From: Coleofasciculus sp. FACHB-T130
GTDB taxonomy: Bacteria; Cyanobacteriota; Cyanobacteriia; Cyanobacteriales; FACHB-T130
Assembly (NCBI RefSeq): GCF_014695375.1
Contig: NZ_JACJOG010000059.1
Span: 186,001-250,000 of the forward strand
Direction: 5' to 3'
DNA length: 64,000 bases
Both the position numbers and the translations under genes were made by a program. The first letter of the stretch is position 1; the number at the start of each line of letters is the position of its first letter. The notes beneath the pieces are model-generated. The model saw only the letters and a program-made list of their open reading frames with translations, was not told the DNA's origin and made no database searches. Positions 26,042-34,646 of this stretch are shown here, one piece after another.

Positions 26042-27208
26042 TTAGGGACGAATGGCTGAGGATGACTGAAATTCTTGATAACAGCTCTCTAGAAAGGCTA
26101 GATAGCGCTTCTGGAAAGTTTGAGGGGCGAACTGAGAAGCGCGGACTCTAGCAATCTCCGGATTAAATAATCCTTGCGATGCTTCAAAGGTTTTTACCGC
26201 TTCTATCAAAGCCGCTTCTGTTTGGGCTGGAAAAAATAAGCCAGTTCCCTGTGTCGGGTGTTCCCGAATATCCAGAACGGTTTCTAATGCCCCACCAGCA
26301 CCATAGGCGATCGCAGGAGTGCCACAAGCTTGGGCTTCTACCAACGCCATGCCAAAGTCTTCACAGGCTGCATATACAAATGCTTTTGCTTGAGCCATAT
26401 ACTGCTCAACAACATCATCTGGTTGTGACCCTAGCACTTTTACATTGGGTTTCGCTAGCTGGCGCATTTCGTCAAGTTCCGGCCCCGTGCCAATCACCAC
26501 AAGCGGGCGTCCCAGTTGGTTAAAAGATCGGACAATTAAAGATACTTGCTTGTAACTCACCAGCCGGGAAACGGTGAGGTAAAAATCTTCTTTTTGGGGC
26601 TGAAAGGAAAACCGCTCAACATTGACGGGTGGATAAATGACTTCTGCTTGCCGCCGATAGCAGCGCCAGATGCGACGTGCGGTGTGTTGGGAGTTGGCGA
26701 TGAAATAATCAACGCGGTTTGCGGAGAGTACATCCCACTGACGCAGTTGATGAAGGAGATACCGCGTCAGGATGCCTGGGAGACCCCGCCCTAGTCGGCT
26801 ACTGTCTAGATAATCAAAAGTTAAATCCCAGGCGTAGCGCATGGGCGTATGGCAGTAGCAGATATGCAGTTGTTGTGGGCTGGTGAGGACTCCTTTGGCG
26901 ACAGCGTGGGCAGAGGAGAGAATTACGTCATAGTCGCGTAAGTCTAGTTGTTCAATTGCTAGCGGCAATAGAGGGAGATATTTTTGGACGCCACTACGGG
27001 CTTTCGGGAAGTGTTGCAGGAATGTGGTGCCAATGGGGCGATTGAAGAGATAACTTTCAGGATTGGTGGATTCAAAGTCAATTAGGGCATAGAGGTCGGC
27101 ATCAATGTGCTTGAGGATTTCACGGACAACGAGTTCTGACCCGCCAGTAGCTTCGGGGGTCAACCATTCATGGACGAGAGCATATTTTAATGACAAAGCT
27201 GACTTCAC
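26042..27208 (-). CDS. Family GT4 glycosyltransferase
   Basis: A 388-residue GT-B glycosyltransferase, probably cytoplasmic. The N-terminal VHEWLTPEATGGSELVVREI and CYCHTPMRYAWDL are typical of the WbaZ/mannosyltransferase-like branch. The C-terminal nucleotide-sugar domain holds TVSRLVSYKQ, VVIGTGPELDEM and the E-x7-E region EDFGMALVEAQACGTP, with the GGALETV loop after it. The start is GTG 27206-27208. Given the gmd/fcl pair nearby, GDP-mannose or GDP-fucose is a reasonable donor, but this is inference. Confidence 0.9.
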   Translation of the reverse strand: MKSALSLKYALVHEWLTPEATGGSELVVREILKHIDADLYALIDFESTNPESYLFNRPIGTTFLQHFPKARSGVQKYLPLLPLAIEQLDLRDYDVILSSAHAVAKGVLTSPQQLHICYCHTPMRYAWDLTFDYLDSSRLGRGLPGILTRYLLHQLRQWDVLSANRVDYFIANSQHTARRIWRCYRRQAEVIYPPVNVERFSFQPQKEDFYLTVSRLVSYKQVSLIVRSFNQLGRPLVVIGTGPELDEMRQLAKPNVKVLGSQPDDVVEQYMAQAKAFVYAACEDFGMALVEAQACGTPAIAYGAGGALETVLDIREHPTQGTGLFFPAQTEAALIEAVKTFEASQGLFNPEIARVRASQFAPQTFQKRYLAFLESCYQEFQSSSAIRP

Positions 27209-27447
27209 AGTTGCGCGTACTTAAGGGCTGAGTGTAAATTTTACTCACTCCTCAGCCCGCGATCGCTAGCTCAAGAGCGATCGCTGTAGGCTCTAAGTGC
27301 ATTACCGCACTTTTGCACGCCTGACACTGGATTACAGGGAATTAAAAATGACTTCCTAGAACTTAGCTTAGAAAAATAGCCTGCTTCTTCTCTTCTACTA
27401 CTTTTTTGAGCTTTAGAGAGCGAGTGGAAATCGCAGGCAGCTTTTGG

Positions 27448-27885
27448 TTAACTTCCACAGTAACTGTTTATCCCGTTTACTAAATTTTTTTCTGGATTAT
27501 AGGATTTCTGCAATTTTTTAAATCCAGCGTCAACTGCGGGAAAATCCCTTTTTTTGAGAGCTGAAACATATTCGCGAGTTGCCTTACTACTCTCTCGATA
27601 CATTCTAATAAAATCAGCTTGAAACTTTTTAAGCTTTGGATCGTTGACGCTAATATTTGTCATTTTTTGAGCTGATTTATCCCAAATCTCGGCTGTTTTA
27701 GCTAGCGCTTCTGGAGAGCTATTCTGACCTCCATTGGTAACGGTTTTGGTTTCATTCACCGTTTCGTTGGTAATCTTGAATATCTTTTGACACTGAGTGA
27801 TTTTGCTTTCGGTGCAACTGACGATCGAGAAACTGACGGCGGCAGTCACGGGAAGGATGACAGCGTACCGACGAAGAAAGTGCAT
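27448..27885 (-). CDS. Small lipoprotein of unknown function
   Basis: A 145-residue exported protein: the signal peptide ends in SIVSC, a lipobox-like site with Cys24. The rest is helical and rich in Lys and Asn, with IWDKSAQKMTNISV and FIRMYRESSKATREYVSAL, and ends in Cys. Two more Cys residues could form a disulfide. Similar lipoproteins occur in other cyanobacteria without known function. It lies 92 bp downstream of the coiled-coil gene on the same strand. Confidence 0.75.
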   Translation of the reverse strand: MHFLRRYAVILPVTAAVSFSIVSCTESKITQCQKIFKITNETVNETKTVTNGGQNSSPEALAKTAEIWDKSAQKMTNISVNDPKLKKFQADFIRMYRESSKATREYVSALKKRDFPAVDAGFKKLQKSYNPEKNLVNGINSYCGS

Positions 27886-27966
27886 GAAAACTCTCCTGAT
27901 GAGTTGATGGGTACTTCCACTTTATTTCCCTAGGATTGACAGCCAATCGGGATACGATGGCAAACC

Positions 27967-27993
27967 AGAGACCGAGATTAAGATTCGGTCTCT
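27967..27993 (-). terminator. Hairpin across the stop codon of the coiled-coil gene
   Basis: AGAGACCGA and TCGGTCTCT form a 9-bp stem around a 9-base loop that contains the TAA stop at 27978-27980. It may terminate the galE transcript, although no long T-run follows. Confidence 0.4.
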
Positions 27994-28379
27994 TCCGTTG
28001 CTTCAATGGCATCCACAAGGCGTTGTAAAGCTTCTGTTAGCTGCATCAACCGCACAAGAGAATCATCTTGGGTTTCTGCCAAGGTTTGCACCGCATCGCT
28101 TAAGGCAAAAATTTGATAGTGCTGCTGTTGGACTTGATGCCCCTGTTCTTGTACTTGAATGGTCAGGGCATCCACTCGGTCAGCAAGGCGGTTAATTGTC
28201 TCATTAGTGGCAATTACTGCCTCCCTAAGGTTTCCCTGTTGTTGTACTTGAATTGTGAGAGCATCTACTCGCTCGCCAAGACGGTCAATTGTGTCAGCGC
28301 TGGCAAGTACTGCCTCTGCAATTTGTTCAACAATCGATTCTAAACGACCTAATCTAACTTCCACTCCAGAATTATCCAT
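27978..28379 (-). CDS. Coiled-coil protein overlapping galE
   Basis: A 133-residue helical protein without export signal. It contains two closely similar coiled-coil units, RLGERVDALTIQVQ and RLADRVDALTIQVQ, plus further heptad-like leucine and valine spacing to the end. The ATG at 28377-28379 lies inside the last codons of galE: galE stops at 28372-28374, an 8-bp overlap, so translation is probably coupled. The open frame extends a few codons further but would overlap galE more. Function unknown; similar short coiled-coil proteins occur widely in cyanobacteria. Confidence 0.75.
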   Translation of the reverse strand: MDNSGVEVRLGRLESIVEQIAEAVLASADTIDRLGERVDALTIQVQQQGNLREAVIATNETINRLADRVDALTIQVQEQGHQVQQQHYQIFALSDAVQTLAETQDDSLVRLMQLTEALQRLVDAIEATEETES

Positions 28380-29376
28380 GACGATGCTGATGCCATTGCC
28401 AAGCGTCAGCAACGATTTTACTCAGGTCTGCGTATTGCGGACACCAACCGAGAATTTTTTTTGCTTTATCGCTGCTGCCAACTAAAATAGGGGCGTCCCC
28501 GGCACGGCGATCGCGTTCTACTGCTTTGATCTCCCGCCCCGTGACCGCCTTGGCTGTCTCAATCACTTCTCTGACGGAGAAACCGTTGCCATTGCCTAAG
28601 TTAAAGACATCGCTCGTTCCCCCTTGCAGGAGATACTCTAGCCCTAAAACGTGAGCATCTGCCAAGTCGCTGACGTGGATGTAGTCCCGAATTCCAGTGC
28701 CATCCGGTGTCGGGTAATCGGTGCCGAGAATGAAGATAGATTCCCGTTTGCCCAAAGCTGTCTGAAGTACCAGGGGAATCAGGTGCGTTTCTGGCTCGTG
28801 ATCCTCACCGAGTAAGCCATCGGGATTGGCACCAGAGGCATTGAAATAGCGGAACGCCACGGACTTTAAATCGTAGGCAATATCAAAATCTGCCAGAATT
28901 TTCTCTACCATCCACTTACTCGTCGCGTAAGGACTAAGGGGATTTTGGGGATGGTGTTCGGTCATGGGAACTTCCTGGGGCATCCCGTAGATGGCACAAG
29001 TGGAAGAAAAGACAAATTTCTTCACGTTCGCTGCCACCATTGCTTCTAACAGTGTCAGGGTGCCAGCGACGTTGTTGTGGTAGTATTTCGCGGGATCGGT
29101 GACGGACTCTCCCACCGCAATATAGGCGGCAAAGTGCATGACTGCCGCAATGTTGCGAGTGGCAAAGAGCTGGTCGAGGAGAGCGCGATCGCTCATATCT
29201 CCCACTACCAGCTCTACTTTGAGTACATTTTCCACCAATTCCCGATGTCCATACACCAGGTTATCTAATACCACGACCCCATAGCCTGCCTTGATCAGCG
29301 CCAGTACGGCATGGGTTCCAATATATCCAGCTCCACCCGTCACCAGAATGGTTGGTTTGACTTGCGACACGTTCAA
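28372..29376 (-). CDS. galE: UDP-glucose 4-epimerase
   Basis: Interconverts UDP-glucose and UDP-galactose with bound NAD. The 334-residue SDR has [15 protein letters not shown] (NAD site), VVLDNLVYGH, HFAAYIAVGES, SSTCAIYG and the catalytic Tyr-Lys in YATSKWMVEK. RYFNASGANPDG and GTGIRDYIHVSDLADAHVL complete the epimerase signature. It supplies UDP-galactose for polysaccharide or galactolipid synthesis and is placed next to glycosyltransferase genes. It is co-directional with the two small genes downstream. Confidence 0.95.
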   Translation of the reverse strand: MNVSQVKPTILVTGGAGYIGTHAVLALIKAGYGVVVLDNLVYGHRELVENVLKVELVVGDMSDRALLDQLFATRNIAAVMHFAAYIAVGESVTDPAKYYHNNVAGTLTLLEAMVAANVKKFVFSSTCAIYGMPQEVPMTEHHPQNPLSPYATSKWMVEKILADFDIAYDLKSVAFRYFNASGANPDGLLGEDHEPETHLIPLVLQTALGKRESIFILGTDYPTPDGTGIRDYIHVSDLADAHVLGLEYLLQGGTSDVFNLGNGNGFSVREVIETAKAVTGREIKAVERDRRAGDAPILVGSSDKAKKILGWCPQYADLSKIVADAWQWHQHRHG

Positions 29377-29618
29377 TACCTTCTCAAACTTTGAATCAGT
29401 GCTTTATAAGGATAGCTAACTGAGGGCAATGCGTTGTCCTCGGTAAGAGAGCTTGTGTTCCTTATAAATACTTTCCTTCACCAAACTAGCGATCGCATAC
29501 CTCTTTCGTCGGAAAATCGCACAGAAACGCGGAAGCATCCCCATTTCTGTGCGATTCAAAATTATATCTTAGAGATTTTTGCGGCTGAGCTTACAAACCA
29601 GCGCTTTAGCGACATTGA

Positions 29619-32273
29619 TTACTTTTGAGGAACTGCGCGATCGCTTTGTTGTCGGGGAACAAACAGGGTTTTAGAGCTTGCCGGTGGTTGATTGCGGCGA
29701 TCGCGGTGTTCTTGACAGCGAGGCAACCTGTGTAAAAGTGGCAGCTTTTCATCTTCGAGACTCTCTACCGTACACAAAATCGGTCTTTGATTTTCTGCAC
29801 CCGCTACTGGTACAGGTGAGAGTGTATTTCCTTGAAAGTCTGTCACAATTTCTGTCTTGGGTTGGTTCCCAGGTTCCGGTTGGGGATTTGAACTGGGTAT
29901 GGGGGTAGGAGTTGGCGCAGGACTTGGCACGGGAGTTGGCGCAGGAATTGGTGCAGGAATTGGCGCGGGAATTGGCGGTGGAGGAGTGGTATTGATCGTA
30001 ATATTGCCCTGAACAGTTCCACCGGGGAAAGATTCGGGGGGCGATATTGTCGAAGTGCCCGTGGTGATGGCTTGGGCAGTTCCATTCGTCGTGGGATCGC
30101 CAACAGCAAATGGAGTCGAGGGGACTGGAACTCCCCCGTGATGATTGATATTAATGGCTCCACCCCCGCCCGTTCCTGTCGTGTTAATGCTGGGGTTGTT
30201 GTAGGTAAAAGTAACGAACTTATTATCAACGGTGAGATTCTGTCCCGCCGCGATAGTTACATTACCGCCAGTGCCACTGCCAAGACTCTGAGCATCGATG
30301 ATTTTGGCGGCGATATCATTACCAGCAATCAGCGTAATGTCACCGCCATTGCCAGAGGAAGAGCAAGAATTGCACTTAGAACTGGAATCTATGGTTTCAG
30401 TCTTGATATTGCCTCCGGCGCTAATTGCGATCGCGCCGCCAGTCCCAGAAGCAGCCGTGCCAAAGTTATCAGAAGAGGAAAAGATATCTCCGGTTGTAAT
30501 ATTTCCCAATGGGGCGCTGAGGGTAATTGCACCTGCATTACCAGGGCGATTACGAGAGTCTAAATTGTAAACTTGATTAACTGGATCGGCGGCATTAATA
30601 GAACCGCTGGTGCTGCTAATACTTATATTTCCACCAGACGACTGAATGGTTTGAACATTAATATCACCCGGTGCCGACAAGGTAACATTTAAAGGTTCCG
30701 CTGGTCCCAATAAATCATCAGATTTAATGGTTCCTGCAACTGTAATCGTTCCAGCTGAGGTAGGAGATTTCACAAAGGTTGTGTAGGAGGGATTTGCGCC
30801 TGCATCGTCAAAATATTCGGGAGGGGCACCCGGAAAGGGTTCGGTGAAGGGTACGTTATCAGTTGTCCCAGTCGCACCTGCTTGTAAAATCAGGGCACGA
30901 CTATTAGGATCTACCTCTGGATCGATCGCATTAATGACGATATCTCCACTAATCGTAATTTTTCCGGCTGCGATTATCTTCAGGGAAGCGCCCGTATAAG
31001 AATCAAGCATGACATCGCCATCAGACGTAATGATGGGGTCATAAATACTTTGAAACTTGCCGCCTGCTCCCGATAAGTTGAGAATTGAGAAATTCCGCCC
31101 TGCTGAATAGTGAGCATCTCCAGAAATCACTCCATCACTGATTAAACTGAGATTGCCGCCACTTTGAAAGGGTGTTTCTGGGTGATTCAGCGCCAAAATA
31201 TCAACCGCTTTATTGCCTTGAACGGTGAGATTCCCTCCCGCCTTTGCCACAAAAGGAGTCGCGACGCTATCCCGCACTCGCACGGTATCTTTTGCCAGCA
31301 AATTCATATCCCCAGATGTCTGTATTTGGCTTTCAACCAGAGTCAAATTATGGTTGGCTGAAAGTGTAGCTGTTCCCGCATTGAGCTGACGGACTACCAC
31401 ATCCCCCGCTTCTACTTTGATACCAGAACCTGTTAGTTCTACCTCTCCTTTGCTATTTGTAGTCAGTCCAGTGGCATTTCCCGCTTTACTACCCGTTAGT
31501 AGTTGGGGTAGAGAGGAAACTGTTCCGGTTGAAGGCTGACTAGCATCAGAAGAAATGGGGTGAATTTCTAAACTTAGCAATTGACCGGGTTGACTAATCC
31601 GGACTGTATTCTGTCCTGGTACTGCTGCCACAATTAGTTTACCTCCTGGTGCTGACAGCGTTCCCTGGCTAACAACAGTGCCACCCAGCAAGGTAAGATT
31701 TTGCCCTTCTTTAACTGCTAGTTCTCCAGAGTTGACAATAACACTCGGTTGAGCAGTATTAAACGAATAACTGCTGGGCATTCCCGTTAAGGTTGCGTAA
31801 TTATTATCGCCGCTAGCATTAAAAGAATTAGAGCCAAAACCAATCCCTGTAGCACTGGTTGCGGTAAAGCTTCCCGGCACATCCAATCTGGCATTGGCAC
31901 CAAATATAATCCCCGATGGATTCATCAGGTATAAATTAGAATTTCCTCCGCTGACTTTAATTAAGCCATCAATGGTAGAGGGATCTCCACCCACTACTCT
32001 GCCTAAAATATTTTCAATTTTGGGATTAGAAATAAAGTTAGCTATTTGGTCTGCATTGAGGTTAAATTGCTCAAAGCTGTGGAAAAGGTTTGCTCCATCG
32101 CCAGACAGTTTTCCTCCGCCGATATTGATTGTATTGCCTTCAGGAGCGGCAATTGTGCCCGTACCGTCTTGAGCTGGAACAATCGTTTCTGCCTGTGCCG
32201 GTTTCACAGCGATCGCTGGTGCAACGGCAAGTAAGCCAAGCAATACGCCAGAACTTTCAAAAGCTGATTTCAT
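29619..32273 (-). CDS. Filamentous-haemagglutinin-type two-partner secretion exoprotein
   Basis: An 884-residue exported protein. A signal peptide (1-28, ending AQA) precedes the TPS domain (about 29-240) with its family motifs NIGGG, HSFEQFNL, NPSGIIFGANARLDVPGSF and GGKLIVAAVPG. Then comes a long beta-helix region with repeated G-N-I/L-T strands, and a Pro-rich tract from about 760 to 800 made of PAPIPAP-like units. The last 80 residues, with two Cys, are not typical. A TpsB transporter is expected to secrete it; none is in the window. It is divergent from another beta-helix secreted protein at 32927. Confidence 0.88.
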   Translation of the reverse strand: MKSAFESSGVLLGLLAVAPAIAVKPAQAETIVPAQDGTGTIAAPEGNTINIGGGKLSGDGANLFHSFEQFNLNADQIANFISNPKIENILGRVVGGDPSTIDGLIKVSGGNSNLYLMNPSGIIFGANARLDVPGSFTATSATGIGFGSNSFNASGDNNYATLTGMPSSYSFNTAQPSVIVNSGELAVKEGQNLTLLGGTVVSQGTLSAPGGKLIVAAVPGQNTVRISQPGQLLSLEIHPISSDASQPSTGTVSSLPQLLTGSKAGNATGLTTNSKGEVELTGSGIKVEAGDVVVRQLNAGTATLSANHNLTLVESQIQTSGDMNLLAKDTVRVRDSVATPFVAKAGGNLTVQGNKAVDILALNHPETPFQSGGNLSLISDGVISGDAHYSAGRNFSILNLSGAGGKFQSIYDPIITSDGDVMLDSYTGASLKIIAAGKITISGDIVINAIDPEVDPNSRALILQAGATGTTDNVPFTEPFPGAPPEYFDDAGANPSYTTFVKSPTSAGTITVAGTIKSDDLLGPAEPLNVTLSAPGDINVQTIQSSGGNISISSTSGSINAADPVNQVYNLDSRNRPGNAGAITLSAPLGNITTGDIFSSSDNFGTAASGTGGAIAISAGGNIKTETIDSSSKCNSCSSSGNGGDITLIAGNDIAAKIIDAQSLGSGTGGNVTIAAGQNLTVDNKFVTFTYNNPSINTTGTGGGGAININHHGGVPVPSTPFAVGDPTTNGTAQAITTGTSTISPPESFPGGTVQGNITINTTPPPPIPAPIPAPIPAPTPVPSPAPTPTPIPSSNPQPEPGNQPKTEIVTDFQGNTLSPVPVAGAENQRPILCTVESLEDEKLPLLHRLPRCQEHRDRRNQPPASSKTLFVPRQQSDRAVPQK

Positions 32274-32926
32274 CTGGTGTTAACCCATTGGGGTCATGAT
32301 TTATCCTGCTCCTCATTACCAGGATTGATAGAACTATCAGGATCTCAAACAGGCTTCATTAATAAATAAATAAAATATTTTTAAAAGCGAATTTTCTTAA
32401 ACTCTATTTGTGTAAATATAGGGATAAAGTTAATTTTATTGTGTACGCGCAAATACGAATTAATAGCTAATTATACGGTTAACCATGATTTCTATTTTTA
32501 AATAAAAATATATTTGTACTTTGGCAATGCTTTAATACTATAAAACCTGTGTAAATTTACTGAAAATCGAAAAGTTTTCCGGATTGACAGCTATAACGAA
32601 GAACTATTTAACAAGGCTTGTCGCAAGACAATTTTACATAGTTAAAACTACGTATATTCGCGGAGGATTAAAATTCCTATTTTTGGTAAAGGCTCTATTT
32701 CAGATTACAACTTATTCCTCGATCTGAGACTGCCGGATTCGTTAGGGAACCAACAAATATTGAGTCTGTCAAATATTTGGGTTGTTAGCTCAGCTTCTAA
32801 CCTTTCTCACTTCCAACCTTTTTTTGCAATTGCACAGTATTCTACGCCCAAAAATAAGTAAGCTCATTTGGTCATGCAATTGCGAACAATAAATCTCTTC
32901 TAATATTGAACAATGAGGTTTTTGGT
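32274..32926. other. 653-bp AT-rich divergent promoter region
   Basis: Between the two secreted-protein genes. A small palindrome TGATAG-AA-CTATCA lies at 32326-32339 near the TPS gene start. A TTGACA at 32584-32589 has only a weak -10 (TTTAAC) after 17 bases. No conserved ORF or RNA was recognised. Confidence 0.5.
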
Positions 32927-34417
32927 ATGAAACAACCAGTCTATTTCTTAACTCTCGCTTTCTGTGTTGCCTTAACGATTTCCTCACATCAAAAAGCTGA
33001 GGCGGCTGGAACTGTCGGGAACGGAACCGCTGCAAGTTGTACTGAAGCTGCTTTAGATACTGCTTTAGTAGGCGGGGGGACTGTAACCTTTAATTGTGGT
33101 TCTAGTCCGCATACGATTGTAGTGAAAGAAAAGGTACTTTCCGCGAATACAGTAATCGACGGACGAAGTGTAGTAACTCTCAGCGGAAATGGAACTAATC
33201 GGATTTTTTCCACTGATAGCCTCGTGCAATTGACCCTAAGAAATCTCACTATTGCGAATGGCTTTAGTACCGAAAATGGGGGCGGCGTTTATAGCGGCTA
33301 CAGAGGTAAGTTAGTGGTACTTAACTGTACCTTTAACAATAACAAATCCACGAAGCCTGGGGAGGCCGGAGGCGGTGCCATCTATAGTAAAAGTGAAAGT
33401 ACAATTGTTGTAGATAAAAGCACTTTTACCGGAAATCAAGCTAGCCTCGGCGGAGCAATCTATGACTTGCTCAGCGACTTAACCGTAACGAATAGCACTT
33501 TCACGGGAAATACCGCTGGAATTGTGGCTCCTGGGGGGGCGGGTGGTGCCATTTATAATGATGGTGCGAATGGTAATTTAGGTAAAATTATTCTCCGGAA
33601 CAACACCTTCACAAACAATATTGCCACCAATCAAGGTGGGGCTTTTTTTAATCAACTTTATAACAACAATACGACGACAATCGAAAATAACACCTTCTCT
33701 GGAAATAGCGTTACGGGCACTGGCGACAAAGGATTTGGCGGTGCTATTTTCGTGGTCGGTGGCACCACAACTGCCCCTAATTACACTGCCGGAACAAACA
33801 GCACTATTTTTATAGTGAGGAACACTACCTTCTCTGGCAACATTTCTGCGAATCAGGGCGGGGGACTGTGGACGGGAAATGACGTAAGCGCAGAAGTTTC
33901 TAATACTACTTTTTCAGGGAATCGTGCTGTGACTCCAGATGCCAAGGGGGGTCTAGGCGGCGCAATCATGAGAACCAGTGGCAAGATGACCATCAATAAT
34001 GTCACGATTGCTAACAATTATGCTGGGTTTATGGGGGCTGGTATTTTTGGCAGCAGTCCAGATATAACCCTGAAAAATACAATTATCGCTAACAATAAAG
34101 CGGATAATGGCGGGAATACCTGGAATATTAAGCAGAATTGTTCTGACGAAATGACTAATGGCGGCAACAATATCCAATTTCCCGCCAAAAACCCAAACGA
34201 TCCCACTGACAAAAACTGCGCGCTTGGCATCACGATTATTGAACCAATACTAGGCGCACTTTCTGCGACTGGTGGTTTGACTCAGACTCTACCCTTATTA
34301 GCAGGGAGTCCAGCGATTAATACAGGAAATAACGCGACTTGCTTGGCAACGGATCAACGAGGTGTTGCCAGACCGCAAGGTGGTGTTTGCGATATCGGAG
34401 CATTTGAAGCAAAATAA
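32927..34417 (+). CDS. Secreted beta-helix protein with choice-of-anchor Q C-terminus
   Basis: The ATG at 32927 is preceded by GAGG nine bases upstream. The signal peptide runs to about residue 27 (KAEAA). The body consists of right-handed beta-helix rungs recognisable as repeated N-x-T-F-x-G/N-N units (TFNNNKS, TFTGNQAS, TFTGNTAG, TFSGNSV). The end is SPAINTGNNATCLATDQRGVARPQGGVCDIGAFE, split here as SPAIN, DQRGVARPQ and CDIGAFE, diagnostic of choice-of-anchor Q proteins. Such proteins are exported and likely surface-associated; a binding or polysaccharide-related function is possible. A strong terminator follows. Confidence 0.88.
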   Translation: MKQPVYFLTLAFCVALTISSHQKAEAAGTVGNGTAASCTEAALDTALVGGGTVTFNCGSSPHTIVVKEKVLSANTVIDGRSVVTLSGNGTNRIFSTDSLVQLTLRNLTIANGFSTENGGGVYSGYRGKLVVLNCTFNNNKSTKPGEAGGGAIYSKSESTIVVDKSTFTGNQASLGGAIYDLLSDLTVTNSTFTGNTAGIVAPGGAGGAIYNDGANGNLGKIILRNNTFTNNIATNQGGAFFNQLYNNNTTTIENNTFSGNSVTGTGDKGFGGAIFVVGGTTTAPNYTAGTNSTIFIVRNTTFSGNISANQGGGLWTGNDVSAEVSNTTFSGNRAVTPDAKGGLGGAIMRTSGKMTINNVTIANNYAGFMGAGIFGSSPDITLKNTIIANNKADNGGNTWNIKQNCSDEMTNGGNNIQFPAKNPNDPTDKNCALGITIIEPILGALSATGGLTQTLPLLAGSPAINTGNNATCLATDQRGVARPQGGVCDIGAFEAK

Positions 34418-34485
34418 TCAGATGGGTAGTTGGTAACGGGATGTAATTTACCAATTACCGATTCTTTTCAAACTATCTAGTGCCT

Positions 34486-34536
34486 GGAGCCAAAAACAAG
34501 AAGAAAAAGCGCTTTTGTCTTCTTGTTTTTGGCTCC
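34486..34536 (+). terminator. Strong 19-bp-stem terminator
   Basis: The left arm 34486-34504 starts GGAGCCAAAAACAAG and pairs perfectly with 34518-34536; an AAAAGCGCTTTT palindrome sits at the tip. The outer arm carries a T5 tract on the plus strand and an A5 on the other, and TATTTTTATG follows. It ends the choice-of-anchor Q transcript. Confidence 0.8.
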
Positions 34537-34646
34537 TGTATTTTTATGTCTAAGCTTTGACATTTGCAGATTGTTACTGAATAGTCAGCGCAACAAGTGC
34601 AAGACTAGGAGATAGTTAAAGGTACTGCTCTTTTCTAGTCAACATC

